Positions 9,912 to 22,692 of a stretch of DNA of 64,000 nucleotides are shown here, piece after piece (positions within the stretch are counted from its first letter, which is position 1; the number at the start of each line of letters is the position of its first letter). A model generated the notes under the pieces. That model was not told the origin of the DNA, did no database searches, and saw nothing but the letters and a program-made list of their open reading frames with translations. Source of the stretch: Hypomyces perniciosus (Eukaryota; Ascomycota; Sordariomycetes; Hypocreales; Hypocreaceae); assembly GCA_008477525.1 (NCBI GenBank), contig SPDT01000007.1, positions 4,650,001-4,714,000 of the forward strand. Reading direction: 5' to 3'. A program made the translations under genes and the position numbers.

Positions 9912-12021
9912 GATGGCACATTTAATGGCGATGGCTATGAGCCGAAGCCAGGATTTGATACAGCTGTTAATTTTGTCAGTATGAATCGATCCAATTCTTT
10001 CCCCTATAATAATAATTGTCCATTATGCCATGCATGATAAACCACGATATGTCGGCTATGGCTGGTACGAAGTGCGAGGTACGAAATAGTACTCCGTAGT
10101 AAGACTTATTCATGCAGTTAGCGAAAGATAAGATTTGATTATGGGGCATCCTGGGCAACTGATGAAGGATTGAGGTATTGACGCTATTATGGTCCACAGG
10201 TAATCATCCGGCTGAAAGCACGAGAGAGCGAAGAGCGAAAGGCGAAGCTCAATATACGAAGTAGTACGTAGACGAAGGATATGAACGCCATGTAGACCCT
10301 AGGCTGGGGATTCCTGTCTTCGGTCTACGGAGCACCTTTCGCTTCCGTCGCCGTCTTGGCTGAGCCTTTGTCGGATGCAATAGCGACGCATGGCGCTGTT
10401 TTGAAACGAGTGGAGGCTGTCGGTGAGTGACAGCCATGCATAGAATATAGTATGTACGGAGTATTAGGGGAGAGGCAAACAAAAGCATAGATATGGAGTA
10501 CGGAATACGAAGTATATGGTGGATGTTTTGATGGCTTGATAATGTGATGGTGGGCTACGAGTACTTCGTACCTAATGTTCGGGACAAGACAGAGAGGACC
10601 CATGCCTTTACTCGTACTGGAGGTCAGGAGTGGCAGGGGATTTGCTTCCAGGAAAATTCTTTGTGGTGTTGGTTCGGGTGGATCACGGCCTGGTGATCCG
10701 TGTTATTGAAAACTACCTACCTCTAGTACCTATACGAAGTACGAAGTACAAGCAAGAGTACGAAGTATTATCTATTGAACGCCCAGAGTGATTTACGCTC
10801 TATTAATACTCCGTAATAGGGCATGCATCCCTTGTGGTGCAAGGCCAATATTTAATTTTTTTTTTCGTAGCAGCAACGGTTTGATGAAGGCAATCTTTGG
10901 CGCCCAATGATTTGGTCAGGTGCTTGTCAGGCCGTCGTCATGGCTCAGCTCGCGATTCGCGATTTCGGACATACGAGAACGTTCGGCTGCATTGTCCAGT
11001 AGTCGTTGGAGCATCGACACGCGTTACGATTTGGGGAATAGTATCTACTTAATAGTCGTATTAGTAGTGGTAGTAGTACTCCGTAGATAGTATCTACTTC
11101 GCAGAGACGTCTAGGTTCCCGCTCTTGGTCGATGCAGCCGATTTGCCTGGCTGATGTGAGGCTTTGCGAACCCCACATAAAACATAAAACGGCGGAAATA
11201 AAAGATTTGTCCGGAGTAGAGAACCGGAGTCGGAGTACGCCGGACTGCAGAGTAGTACATAGTACTCCGTAGTAGTAGTAGTAGTATTAGTGGTTGAGTG
11301 GGTTGGCCGAATCAAACAAAAGAAGAAATACGCATGGCATTGTTCTTTGTGCGATATTACCAATACTAGTGCATACAATGCGACATGTCTCACATGCAGC
11401 ACATCCCTAGTAGGGACGGTACGGTACGCAAGCCAACGGCTCCGAGTCTGGTCCGAAGCCGAAGAGAGGAGAGGAGAGGACATCCAAGAGGTGGATGACC
11501 GAATAGATCCAAAGATATGACGGATTTATTGATAATCAGTAGATGGTGCTACGAGTACGGAGTACTAGGTTTAGTAATGGGGTTCGGAGTAAAAAGTACA
11601 TACTACTCCTACTAGGAGCACAAGGGAAGGAGGTAAATCATATGAACGTGGACTGTCGTGATCCGTTCCCACTTCCGGCGCTCGGGCCGAGAGCCTACAT
11701 CCATACTCGTACATAATACTACTATTAACCTGCTTCAAAAGGCTTCGTACATACGACAGTGCGCCATTCAAGGAGCGAAAGTTGTGAATGGTTTTTTATG
11801 GGGATAGTATTCTCCAAGCCATATTACGTATCCCTATAATAATAATATTGCCAGCAACATCCCGCCTCTTCTTTTCCATCTCTCCCCCCCTTCCCTCTGC
11901 AAACCTGGCACTTGTTATTCTTGTGTTTGTTTCTAAGTCTGACTCTCTCGCAAACACGGGTCTATTCGATGTCTCAGCCACAAAGACATTGAGTTCTGAT
12001 ACTGCGAGACAAATCCTCACA
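9912..12021. other. 2.1-kb spacer dense in TACTCCGTA/TACTTCGTA motifs
   Basis: No supportable gene. Between 10,090 and 11,564 I count thirteen exact copies of TACTCCGTA or TACTTCGTA in either orientation (for example 10090, 10255, 10455, 10506, 10562, 10733, 10740, 10759, 10808, 11078, 11263, 11556), together with many degenerate ones and short TAG triplet runs. The last 230 bp before 12022 stay open in frame with the transporter but look like a pyrimidine-rich leader rather than coding sequence. Confidence 0.6.
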
Positions 12022-13842
12022 ATGACTGCTAATTCAGCCACAAGCTCAGACGACACCGTCAACGTCGAGCGAACTGATGGCGAACTCAAAATCGCCGAGG
12101 CAGAAGCGACACAACAGCCTGCAAGCAAGAATGGAATATCGCCACAGCAGGACTCAAACGAAAAGACACCCGCAACAACACCAAACGAAGATGTACCGGC
12201 AGCAACACCACCAGCTCCTCAGGAGGTGTACGAACCCGAGGCGAGTCGGACAAATCTGGAAACATTCCTCATCATGTTCGCCCTCTGTCTTGCGCTTTTC
12301 CTAGCTGCACTCGACATGACTATCATCACGACGGCCATTCCTGCAATATCCAACCACTTCTCCTCTTCTGCCGGCTATATCTGGATCGGAAGCGCCTACT
12401 TACTCGGCAATGCCGCCTTCGTCCCGACCTGGGGCAAACTATCCGACATCTTTGGCCGCAAGCCGGTCCTTCTGGCTACCGTTGCTATCTTCTGGATCGG
12501 CTCTCTGTTGTGCGCCGTGAGCACCAGCATGGGCATGCTCATCGCTGCCCGCGCCATCCAGGGCGTTGGTGGCGGCGGCACCATGGTTCTTCCTAATATC
12601 TGCATTTCTGATCTCTTTTCTATGCGCAAACGCGGCATGTACTTTGGTGTCTTGGGCATGGTATGGGCCGTGGCCTCGGCCATTGGTCCTATTCTCGGCG
12701 GTGTCTTCACCAGCAACGTGTCCTGGCGGTGGTGCTTCTACATCAACTTACCCCTGGGTGGGGTTGGCATGATCATTCTCATCTTTGTTTTGAAGCTGCA
12801 CAACCCTCGTACGCCTATCAAGGAGGGCCTGGCCGCCATCGATTGGGTCGGAAGCATCCTCATCATCGGCGGTACCATCATGATCCTCTTCGGCCTCGAG
12901 TTCGGTGGTGTTGACTATTCCTGGTCATCTGCCACCGTCATCTGCCTCATCGTCTTCGGCTTGGCTACTATTGGCATCTTTGCCATCTGGGAAAACAAGG
13001 GTGCTAAATACCCCGTCATGCCCACTCGACTGTTCCGAAACAGGAACAGCATCGCTTCGTTCGGCGTTGCCATTTTGCATGCCTTCACTTTCATGTCGGG
13101 CAGCTACTGGCTTCCCCTCTACTTCCAAGCTGTTCAGGGCGCCACCTCGCTGCTCTCTGGTGTTTACATCCTGCCATATGTGCTATCACTATCGTTCACG
13201 TCTGCCGCCACAGGCATCGTCATGAAGAAGACTGGAAAGTACAAGATCCTTATCATGTCGGGCACGCTTTTGATGACCATTGGCTTTGGTCTCTTCATCG
13301 ATCTCGGTGTCGGAAAGGATTGGGCCAAGATCATCATCTTCCAGATTATTGCTGGTATCGGTGTTGGACCAAACTTCCAATCGCCACTCATCGCTCTGCA
13401 GACCAACATCGAACCCCGGGACATTGGATCCGCCACGTCAACCTACCAGTTTCTCCGCCAGCTGGGTACGTCCACGTCCGTCGTTATCGGTGGCGTCATT
13501 TTCAACAATGAGATGCAGAAGCAACAGGCGATGCTCCTGCAGGAGCTTGGACCGGAGCTCGCTAACCGTCTCTCTGGTTCTGAAGCCGCGTCCAGCGTCT
13601 TCTTGCTCGGGAGTCTCACGGGCCATGAAGCCGATGTAGCACGAGCTGCTTACTGGACCTCCATTCAGAAGATGTACATTGTCTACACCTGCTTTAGCTT
13701 TTTCGGATTCCTGATTAGCTTCTTCATCAAACAGACCACACTCAGCTATCAGCACACGGAGCACAAGACGGGTCTCAAGTCGCTCCAGAATGAGAAGAAG
13801 AAGGAGACGGATGTCGAGAAGACTACGGCCAACGGCGAGTAA
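12022..13842 (+). CDS. MFS transporter, DHA2 (14-TMS) drug:H+ antiporter family
   Basis: Intronless, 606 aa from the ATG at 12022. About 75 hydrophilic Ser/Thr/Glu-rich residues precede the first helix (FLIMFALCLALFLAALDMTI). Family signatures are LDMTIITTAIPAI in TM1, the loop 2-3 motif GKLSDIFGRKPVLL, the arginine-bearing AARAIQGVGGGGTMVLPN in TM4, the antiporter motif C GPILGGVF in TM5, and SWRWCFYINLPLGG. The number and spacing of hydrophobic stretches fit 14 helices. Members export drugs or toxic metabolites, or move basic amino acids into the vacuole (Fnx1/Vba type). The substrate cannot be told. No biosynthetic cluster genes are adjacent, so there is no contextual support for secondary-metabolite export. 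The frame extends 234 bp upstream to 11788, but the ATG at 12022 gives the normal family N-terminus. Confidence 0.93.
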   Translation: MTANSATSSDDTVNVERTDGELKIAEAEATQQPASKNGISPQQDSNEKTPATTPNEDVPAATPPAPQEVYEPEASRTNLETFLIMFALCLALFLAALDMTIITTAIPAISNHFSSSAGYIWIGSAYLLGNAAFVPTWGKLSDIFGRKPVLLATVAIFWIGSLLCAVSTSMGMLIAARAIQGVGGGGTMVLPNICISDLFSMRKRGMYFGVLGMVWAVASAIGPILGGVFTSNVSWRWCFYINLPLGGVGMIILIFVLKLHNPRTPIKEGLAAIDWVGSILIIGGTIMILFGLEFGGVDYSWSSATVICLIVFGLATIGIFAIWENKGAKYPVMPTRLFRNRNSIASFGVAILHAFTFMSGSYWLPLYFQAVQGATSLLSGVYILPYVLSLSFTSAATGIVMKKTGKYKILIMSGTLLMTIGFGLFIDLGVGKDWAKIIIFQIIAGIGVGPNFQSPLIALQTNIEPRDIGSATSTYQFLRQLGTSTSVVIGGVIFNNEMQKQQAMLLQELGPELANRLSGSEAASSVFLLGSLTGHEADVARAAYWTSIQKMYIVYTCFSFFGFLISFFIKQTTLSYQHTEHKTGLKSLQNEKKKETDVEKTTANGE

Positions 13843-14531
13843 GAGGAAAAGTGAAAAGAGAGGGGTTGGAAAAGTTTTCTTCTGGTATATTTCATCTGAT
13901 TTTCATGGCGTTGTTTGGAAGCTTATAGGGCTGGGAGGCGCATTAATGATATCCAATGTATGAATTTACTAACTAATAATCGGCTTATGAGAGCGAGTTT
14001 GTGTCCAAATGGGGACTCGAGTTGTTCATAGTTTAGATTTTACTTTACATATGGCAAATATCCAAGACAACCCAAGTACTTGACAATCTTGTTTAAGGTG
14101 AATTCATTACTATTGTCTTGTCATCTTTGTTATCAGAGTGATCAAGTCACAAGCGTGAGGTGCCTGTCGTTGCTGTGGTGACGGCCCCTCCCGTGTTGAT
14201 CTAGGCCCGACCCTGCCTTCGCGCTATTTACAATCCGTACCCAGACAGATCCCAGCACGCCTGCATAACCGATCAGAGCTTGTTCAACCCCTCCCCGCCT
14301 GGCATTGAATTGTGCTACGGAGTACTGACGAATTGCATCCTTCTCTCTCCGCCTTTTTCTTCTTTAGGCTTGTGATTTTTTTGTGTGTGGCCTGGGCGGT
14401 TGGTCATCCTATCACCACAACCATCCTGCATATTGCTATCATAACCCGTGTCCGCCCCCAAACACAACAACAGCCTGCTGCCATCGATATTTGTTACTGT
14501 TACCGACGTCAAGCTGGCTCACCTTCGCCAG
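13843..14531. other. Spacer between transporter and kinesin genes
   Basis: About 690 bp holding the transporter 3' UTR and the kinesin promoter/leader. One TACGGAGTA motif at 14316-14324, followed by a CT-rich leader. No gene seen. Confidence 0.5.
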
Positions 14532-17500
14532 ATGCGCTCCGACCGGGAGCCAAGCCGGTCAACCATGGGGTCTGGCATACGGCCCACCGCCAGCCGCAAC
14601 AGCACGAGGCTGGGCAGCAGAGCTTCAACAGCTTCTTCAGCGGCGAGACACCTGCCCGCCCCGTCGAGGATAGATCGTTCGGGCGCCATGTCCCCCGCGG
14701 AGTCGGTGATATCGTCGACCGGCACGAAGCGCAAGGAGCGCGACTTCGATGCGGATGCGGGAGGGGAGGAGACCAACATTAATGTCGTGGTCAGGTGCCG
14801 AGGACGCAACCAGCGCGAAGTCAAGGAGAACAGTGCCGTGGTCGTGGTGGCGGATGGCGTCAAGGGGCAGCAGATTGAGTTGTCGATGGGTGCGAACGCG
14901 CTGAGCAACAAGACGTACAGCTTCGATCGCGTGTTTTCACCGGCGGCGGACCAGGCGATGGTGTTTGATGATACTGTCAAGCCCATCTTGGATGAGGTGG
15001 GTTCCTGCTACGAAGATGCCTTTGGGGAGATGATGGAGGGGGAAAACTGACTGACGACTTATCCAGATGCTCGCGGGTTACAATTGCACAATCTTCGCCT
15101 ACGGCCAAACAGGAACGGGCAAGACATATACAATGTCTGGTGACATGACCGACACGATGGGCATGTTGTCTGACGAAGCCGGTATCATCCCTCGCGTTCT
15201 GCAGCATTTGTTCAACAAGCTCGAGATCGACGGCAGCGAGAACTGCGTCAAGTGTTCCTTCATTGAGTTGTACAACGAAGAACTCCGCGACCTGCTTTCC
15301 GTTGAGGAGAGTGCCAAGCTCAAGATTTACGACGACGCTTCAAGACGAGGCCATGCAACCACGCTCGTTCAAGGCATGGAGGAGAAACACATCAAAAACG
15401 CCGCCGAGGGTATCAAGGTGCTTCAGGATGGTAGCTTGAAACGCCAGGTTGCGGCCACAAAGTGCAATGATCTGAGTTCCCGAAGTCACACCATTTTCGC
15501 CATCACGGCCTATGTCAAGAAAACCAACGAACAGGGCGTCGAGGAGCTTGTCAGCGCGGGGAAACTAAATCTGGTGGACTTGGCTGGAAGCGAGAACATT
15601 CAGAGGTCCGGTGCAGAGAACAAGCGAGCTGCAGAGGCCGGTCTGATCAACAAATCCCTTCTCACCCTTGGACGAGTCATCAATGCCCTGGTGGATCGCA
15701 GCGCCCACATTCCATACCGAGAATCAAAGTTGACTCGTCTGTTACAAGACTCACTCGGTGGTCGGACAAAGACGTGCATTATCGCGACTATATCTCCCGC
15801 AAAGAGCAATCTCGAAGAAACAATATCCACATTAGACTACGCCTTCCGCGCAAAGAACATCCGAAATAAGCCTCAGCTGAACGCGATGCCGAAAAAGATG
15901 CTACTCCGAGAGTTCACAATCGAGATCGAGAAGCTGAAGAGCGAGCTGATATCTACACGACAACGTAATGGTGTCTACCTTTCCAACCAGATGTACGAGG
16001 AAATGACGGCGCAGAGCGAGTCTCGACGGATAGTCATGGAGGAACAAAGTGCCAAACTGGAAACCCTGGAGACCAACCTGCGAAACAAGGTCCAGGAGCT
16101 ATTCTCTCTCACTACGTCGTTCATGGGACTGAAAAAAGACCACGAGGGCACCAAAGTGCAGCTGGATGAAACCAAGGGTGTGCTTGATCAGACAGAGATT
16201 GTCCTCGCGGCTACTCGGAAGACCCTAGCGGAAGAGACTGAACTGCGAAAAGCGCACGAGCATACAGAAGAAAAACTTGCTGAGATTGGTGGTAATTTGA
16301 TTAACAAGCTCCAGAAAACTGTCAAGGACGTCAACGGTCTTCACGCCAAGAACAAACGCAAGTCAGATTTACAGTCATTAAATCGGATAGCATGGGGATC
16401 ATCAAAGACTCAAGTTGGTGATGTAACGTCCATGGTGGAACGTCGGGTCCAGGAGTTTCAGGAGGAGCAGCGAGAGCATATATCAAGCATATCACGGCGG
16501 ATGGAGGCGTTTGTTGGCGAGGAGCTGCAAAAGCTGTCTGCTACACAGACCTTTCTAGATGAACACCTCAACATTTTCACCGAATCAAAGAAGCAGCTTC
16601 TGGACCAGAAGCAGACGTCAAAGGAAGACATGGACGAAGTGCTCGAAGAGATCAAGACTATTCGGGATAGCGTCAAGGAGCGGGTAGGCGAGAGTCTTCA
16701 AGTCATCTCACAAGCGGCAGAGAAAATCGCAGCCGACGTGTTGAGCGAGATGACGAACTTTCACAGCCAGGTAAGTCGTTACTCACTCTTGTCATACTAA
16801 GGAATGTGGTACTAATCTTCATTCAGCTCCATACATCGTACAGTTCTCTGGGCAAAGACTTCAAAACCATCTTCGAAGATCTCGTTAAGCACATCACCGC
16901 CCAGCGAAGCGAGTCTGATAGTCTTAGACGGCAGTTACAAGGTGCCACAAGCACTATTGTTCTCCAGAACGCCAGTATTTCTACACGCATGCAGGAAGCG
17001 TTGGAGGAGGAAAGGCGACATGCCGCCGAGGAGCGCCAGAAGCTGCTGGCACAGATTTCCGGCTTGATCAACGCACAGGCGGAGGCACAAGAGTCACGCT
17101 TTGCAGAGAGGGCAACACAGATAGAGAGGAACATGGCTGAGAGTAACACATCTCTCGAAGGTGCAATCTCGCAGTATGGCGAGGGCATGGACAGTTGGGA
17201 TGAGAAGGAGGGCGAATTGCTGGAGGAAGTCAAGAAATCGCGTGATCAACTAAAGACAAAGCTGAAGGATGACTGGACGGTGGCGGAGGATCGCAGCAAT
17301 TCTATTCGAAACACAGCCAAGCTGGTACACGCTGAAACGGTGCGTGTTGTGGAGGCGCAGATCGAGGATCTGGATGTTCAGATGGAAGCCATGGATGACT
17401 TCGTCACCCGTGCCAAGTCCGAGAACGCTACCCATCATGAGACTCATGGGCAGTCGGTTCAGGCATTGTCGAACACTGTGGATCAGTCCTTTGGCAACAT

Positions 17501-18152
17501 CTCGGCCCACTTCAAGACCACCTTCAATCGTGTCAAGAATCTGGGTGAGGCCATGGAACTGGACACGAGCGATCTCCGCGATAATCTCAAGCCTCTCGAG
17601 ATGCAGGTGTGCCAGCCCCTGGCGAACCTGCGTGAAAACGTTGAAGGCACTGCTCTTCAGGAGTACCAGCCCACAGGCGAAACCCCACAGAAGGTGCAAT
17701 ATCACTATCCCACAAGCCTCCCTCGCACTGAGGCCCACGAGGTTATTATCTCCAGGCTTGATGAGAAGTCCGATCCGGTTGATTTAGAAGGTGGCGGCCA
17801 TGATAATGATGGCACTATCATCTTTTCGGACCTGGATACCTCCAAAAAGTCGAGCTCCCCGCTTCGGCCATTGAGCTCCAGCTCCATGGATAAGAGCCTC
17901 CTGAGTACAGGGAGTCTGCGGGAAGTCAACACCAACGTCACAACGAATCTCACAACCGGCTCCATCGTCTTCGAACCCCGTTCGAGCACCATATCCATAC
18001 CAACCGAGCATACGATACCACTGTTTAAGCGCAGTACACGTTCGACTAGAAGTATGAAGAAGCCAGGCCTGTTGGGACAAGGCCGAGAAAACCTACCGCT
18101 GACGTCGTTATCGGAGAGTATGTCTAGGAGAAAGAGTCCACGATTGAAATAA
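14532..18152 (+). CDS. Kinesin-5 (BimC/Cut7/Eg5 class) mitotic motor
   Basis: Exons 14532-14996, 15067-16770 and 16827-18152 (1164 aa; introns of 70 and 56 nt). The N-terminal motor domain spans about residues 82-415. It contains NINVVVRCRGRN, the P-loop GQTGTGKT (about 168-175) just after intron 1, switch I NDLSSRSH, switch II DLAGSE, and the neck region. A long stalk of heptad-rich coiled coil follows. The tail carries the BimC box, TGETPQKVQYHYP...LPRT (about residue 1006), whose Thr-Pro is the Cdk1 phosphorylation site in this class. Kinesin-5 tetramers crosslink and slide antiparallel spindle microtubules to form a bipolar spindle. The length matches A. nidulans BimC. The first in-frame ATG is at 14532; another at 14562 would shorten the protein by 10 residues. 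It is convergent with RAD50. Confidence 0.95.
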
Positions 18153-18707
18153 CGAAATGCGTTCAGTTTCTTCGGAGCAAGGGTCACTTTCATTTACTTT
18201 TTTATGTACGGTCTATATAATTTCTTTTTTCAGGGTGGGAGGGTTTATCAACGTCTCATAAGGGAAAAGGATAGCATTGAAGAACGAGACAAAACGGACG
18301 GTCGGACGGAGTTTGGTTTGGCTGTGGGCGATTATGTCGAAAAGACGTTATACTTACCGTTCTTGTGGCCGGGTTGGATTCATGATGGATGATGGCATTC
18401 GGGCTTTTTATGTTTGTTTGCAGGGTTATTGAGCACTTGATACCCGTTGATGTTATTGTTGGAAGAGATTGGAGTAAAACTGAATTAATAGTATGCTGAA
18501 CACAAGACAAGCCCTTGCAAGAGGTGAGGCATTGCGATACCAATACCAATACACAGCAGACTCATTATTCCAAGTAATATATTCATAATCATCTGGTTAA
18601 CACACGGATGACACAGCGAACGCCATGCCGATTTTTGCCCATCTCGAAACGCCAAACCCAAGACATATCTTGTACAGATTACCACCATCCGCCGGACGAG
18701 GCGTCCA
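18153..18707. other. Convergent 3' spacer between kinesin-5 and RAD50
   Basis: About 555 bp, expected to hold both 3' UTRs. AT-rich, no gene and no copy of the recurring spacer motif seen. Confidence 0.5.
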
Positions 18708-21700
18708 TTAAAAGATCTTGGTGATGCTTTCTCGCGAAATAACACTATTCTGCCTCTCGTCCCGCTTCACGCGGAAGAAACTATCGCAAAAGTCGCTACA
18801 TCGCATATGTCGCAAGAACTCCTCGTCGTGCGTGATGACAATGAGCTGGAAATTACTCTGCTGCTGACGCGCGCGAATGATCCTGTGCAAGCTCTCGGCC
18901 AGGGACTTGATATTGTCGCGGTCCAAGTTGGTTGTCGGCTCGTCGAGGGCAATGAGGCCGCAGTTGACGCCGAAGGATTCAGCGAGTGCGAGGCGGATGA
19001 CGATGCTGGCTAGGACTTTTTGACCTGCGGAGCAGCGGCCGCGCATGTCCATTTCTGTGTCTTGTTTGACCATGCAGAGGCGGTAGTTGTAGTTCCGTTT
19101 GCCTGCGCTGGATTCGCTGTCGGATCGGATGAGAATGGTGTCGATATCAGTGCCTTGATATGTCGTCTGCCAGAGCTCGCCGGCGATGCGGTTCACTTCC
19201 GCCATCTTCATGGAGTGAAATTGCATGACGGCTTTGTCCACTGCTGCGCCGCACTGCGCCAGGTCCTCGATCGCTGCCTTGGTTGTTTCGACTCGAATAT
19301 GCGACTCGCGATACTTTTGTTTGGCATCCTTGTAGTCCATCTCCCACTCCTGGAGTAGCCGACCCAGCTCTTCGTCTTTTGTCTTCATGGTGCCCATTAC
19401 AGATCCACGCTCAGCCAACAGTCGGTTGGAGTGGTTCTCCAGAGACTGCGCCTCAGTCTGGAGCCGCCCGTAGTCTTCATGCGCATTGCGATCCTCTAGG
19501 TCCTCGATGTCTTGCCGTAGGACCTCCAACGTGCGGAGATGCTTGCGGTAGTTGAGGTTGTCACTGATATTCTTCTTCTTGCGATCTCCACTGTCAATAT
19601 CCTGCTTAAGCTTGTTGGTCCGCACAGTCAGATCAGCAATTTCCTTCTCCGTGGTACTGATGGCCTTCTCAAGCGAGACGATAGCCCGTTGATTGGCAGC
19701 GAGGTTGGAGGGGCCGCCACGATCGATGTAATCTTGCATATCACTATCGATCATCTTGATCTCACTAATCGAGTTTGTGATACCATCCCTCTCATCTGCA
19801 ATTACTTGCTCCTTGGCGCGACCACGCCGGAGCGTGTCATCACGGACTGATCGTGCTTCCGCAATCTTGGGCTCGACATTTTCCAGCTCTTCATCTGCCC
19901 GCTGAATGATCTCACGTTGATGGATGTGGTCCTCTTTCAGCGTCTGGATCTGATTTTGGAGGTCTTTCTTCTTTTCAAGCTGTCCGGCAGCTCGACTGAT
20001 CTTGTTTCGCAGCTCGCTCTTCTCAAGCTCCAAAGAGTTTATTTGGTCCTTCATGCGTTGCCTGTCGGTAGTAAGCTTGGAAATTCGATTCTTGAGGGAC
20101 CTCAATTGCTCTGCCAGGCTGGCCTGAAGCTCGTGAATCTCCTCTGCACTTCGAGTAGCTCCGCCGGATGACTGCTGGGACATTATGCGATCGACCTGGA
20201 TCTCAGACTCCTTTATGTCCTTGGCAGTTTGAGAGATGCTCGTAACGGTTTTGGACAAGTCCTCCACATCCCTCTGCTTCTCCTCTTCAGCAATGACAAG
20301 TGATTCTTGTTCCTCAACCTGTCTTTCCAGAACGTCATATTCGCCCTCAATACCCTTCCATTCCTCGCGGAGAGCCGGTAATTCTACAGAAAGTCTTTCG
20401 TAGGTGTCATAACTGGAGCGCACGGCTCGCAAGGCTTCCAGGCTTGCTATAATTTCCTTGAGATCTTTCTCAGCATCAACTTTGCCTTTGGGATCCAGAT
20501 GTTTCTCGATCTTCTTGCCCAGACGATCGAGAGCTGCGCTTTGGTTATCGTCAAAGTGTCGGTCACAGAGAAGACATCTCTTCTTAGTGTCCAGCATTCG
20601 TTTGCACTTGTTGTAGTAGTCAAAGAGGGCATCAAAAAGACTCAGCTCATTCCTGAGCTCGTCCACCTGCTGCTCGATGGAATCAACTTCGTCCATGTAA
20701 TCCTCCACAAGAGCACCGTCTCGGACTTTTTGCAGGGCATCAACAACTTCTTGCTTGCATCGTGCGGACTCTTGCAACTTCTTCTCGTGTGTCTCCTTTG
20801 CATTCTTGAGTCTGTGTTCCACCTTCTGCTGCTTCTGTCTCGTTTGATCCCGGCGCTTCTGCGCATCCCGGACGGCTTTATTCTGCAGACTCTGAACAGA
20901 TTGAAATTGCGGTTCCAGTGAATCTGGCTGCCAGCCATCTCCCACAACAGCTGTGAGCTTGGGCTTCCAAGTGTCTGTTAGGGTCTCGAGCTTTCGCTTG
21001 CGATCCGCCATCTCTTTCTTCCTGAAGTCGAGCTGGGCACGCTCCGATGCAAGTCGTGTGCATTCAACCAGTTCGCGACTCAGCTTCTCATTCTCGCTTT
21101 CTAGCTGCCACTGCTTCTCGTTTGCTTCGGAAAGCTGTTGGTCCCAGTTGGATTTTTCAAAATCTTGCTGTGCTCGCTCAAACCTGCCCTCAAGCTCCTT
21201 TAGTTGTCCGTCAAGGATAGCCTTTGCTCCTTCATCGACATCGATGAGACTAGCATCATTTTGAAGAACGCTGGTGCGCTTCTCAATCGCTCCCATACGC
21301 TGTTTTGCAGAAACACGGTCCTGTGTCCTGGCAGCTTTGCGGCCTTCCAGTTCGGTAATGACCCCTGTTGCCTTGTCAAGTTCTGCCGCATTCTCCCTTT
21401 GCAGTCGTTCTAGATCTCGCTTCTTCTCATTTAAGAGCTTCTGTATCTTCTCGTTGAAGCTTTGAATGTGGTTATCAGTCAGGTCCTCGTCATATCCTCT
21501 GAAACCAAGCCGTTGGGCAGCATCCTGAATCAACTCCATGCGAGCCTTCAGTTGGCGCTCGTATTTGTCCTTGTCAGACTGGTGCTTCCCCTGTTCGGCT
21601 AATTTGGCTGATTGGCTTTGGCGATGTTTTGTCAGCTCTTTCTGAAACTCGTTGTACTGTCGTTTATTCTCCTCGGCTTCTTCTTGGTAACGGTCCATGC

Positions 21701-22692
21701 TCTCCTCATACTGAGCCAAGTTGCGCTCGAGAGTAGCATCATCATCATGAAGCTCATAGATGGTTTGTCTCAGTTCGTCAACAGCGTCTTGTCGATATTC
21801 GAGCTGTTCGCGTTTGTTGCTGAGGTTCTGGACAATCTGGAGAAAACTGTTGGCCTGCTCATGCTTTTGACGAATCCTGTCTTGTGTTTCTTGCATTTCT
21901 ACGGTAAGGGACTCGCACTTCTCACGAGCTGCCTCTATTTCACCCTGCAACCCACTCATGCGCTTCTCAGCCCGCTCGCCTCTGTCCTTGTTGACCTTGT
22001 TGTGCGCCTCATCATTTTGTAGTTTGCCGAGCTGCTCCACCTGCTTCTTGCGAAGAACTTTTAAGTTATCGATGGCTTTGGTGTATTTTAGGGCTTCGAA
22101 AATTTCGTCGAATCGCTTCTTCAGAGCAGACGGCTCACTCAGCGGCCAGAGAGATTCGTCCTGGTGGCAGAAGATAACGGCGTCAAGGATAGCCGGGGAA
22201 ACGCCAAGTCGTTCGGGTATCATTTCGTCGAGTTGGGCTTGCCTGGTCGATGTCGTCGTTCGCTCTCCGTTATTCACCACGACCAGGGAGCAGTCGAGCG
22301 TCTTTTGCGTCCGGGTGGTCTTCTTGGCCGTGAGCTGCAGGCTTCGAGTCGCAACATGCTGGCGGTCGTTTATGGAGCGGAACTGCAGTTTGACCTGCGC
22401 CATTACCTCTTTCTCACCACATAGCTAATACTTCGTCAGTGGGGTGATTGGATGGAACGAATCGCAGATGCGGCAAACAGCGTACCTTGGGATCGTGAAT
22501 GAAGGCACCGCCCTTGCTATTTGGTGGCAGCTCGCCGGTAGTGGCATACTTGAGACATTCAATAATGGTCGTCTTGCCTGATCCATTGTAGCCGACAATA
22601 AGGGTCACTGGCGTGTTGAACTGGATGGCTTCCCGGACGGCAGGGCTAAAGGACCGAACGCCAGAAATGGAGAGCTTGTCTATTCTCGACAT
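18708..22692 (-). CDS. rad50: DNA repair ATPase RAD50
   Basis: Exons (coding order) 22692-22486 and 22424-18708 (1307 aa), with one 61-nt GT-AG intron joining HDPK to [15 protein letters not shown]. This is the same block as in yeast Rad50 (HDPK-GEK--AQVKL). Walker A GYNGSGKT is at residues 34-41 and the Q-loop region [14 protein letters not shown] follows. Two very long coiled-coil arms flank the zinc hook CLLC (about residue 685; CXXC motif that dimerises two Rad50 molecules through Zn2+). The ABC signature [18 protein letters not shown] is near residue 1197 and Walker [13 protein letters not shown] near 1223. Rad50 works with Mre11 and Nbs1/Xrs2 in double-strand break sensing, end resection, telomere maintenance and meiosis. 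All catalytic landmarks are intact. It is divergent from the WC-2 gene. Confidence 0.97.

Noticed and set aside
11788..12021. 78-residue N-terminal extension of the DHA2 transporter
   Set aside because: It would add a hydrophobic segment not seen in the family, and lies in a C/T-rich leader. The ATG at 12022 gives the usual hydrophilic N-terminus.
20499..20921. Long antisense open frames across RAD50 (for example 140 codons)
   Set aside because: These are frame shadows of the Glu/Lys-rich coiled coil, rich in Leu/Ser/Phe with no independent support.
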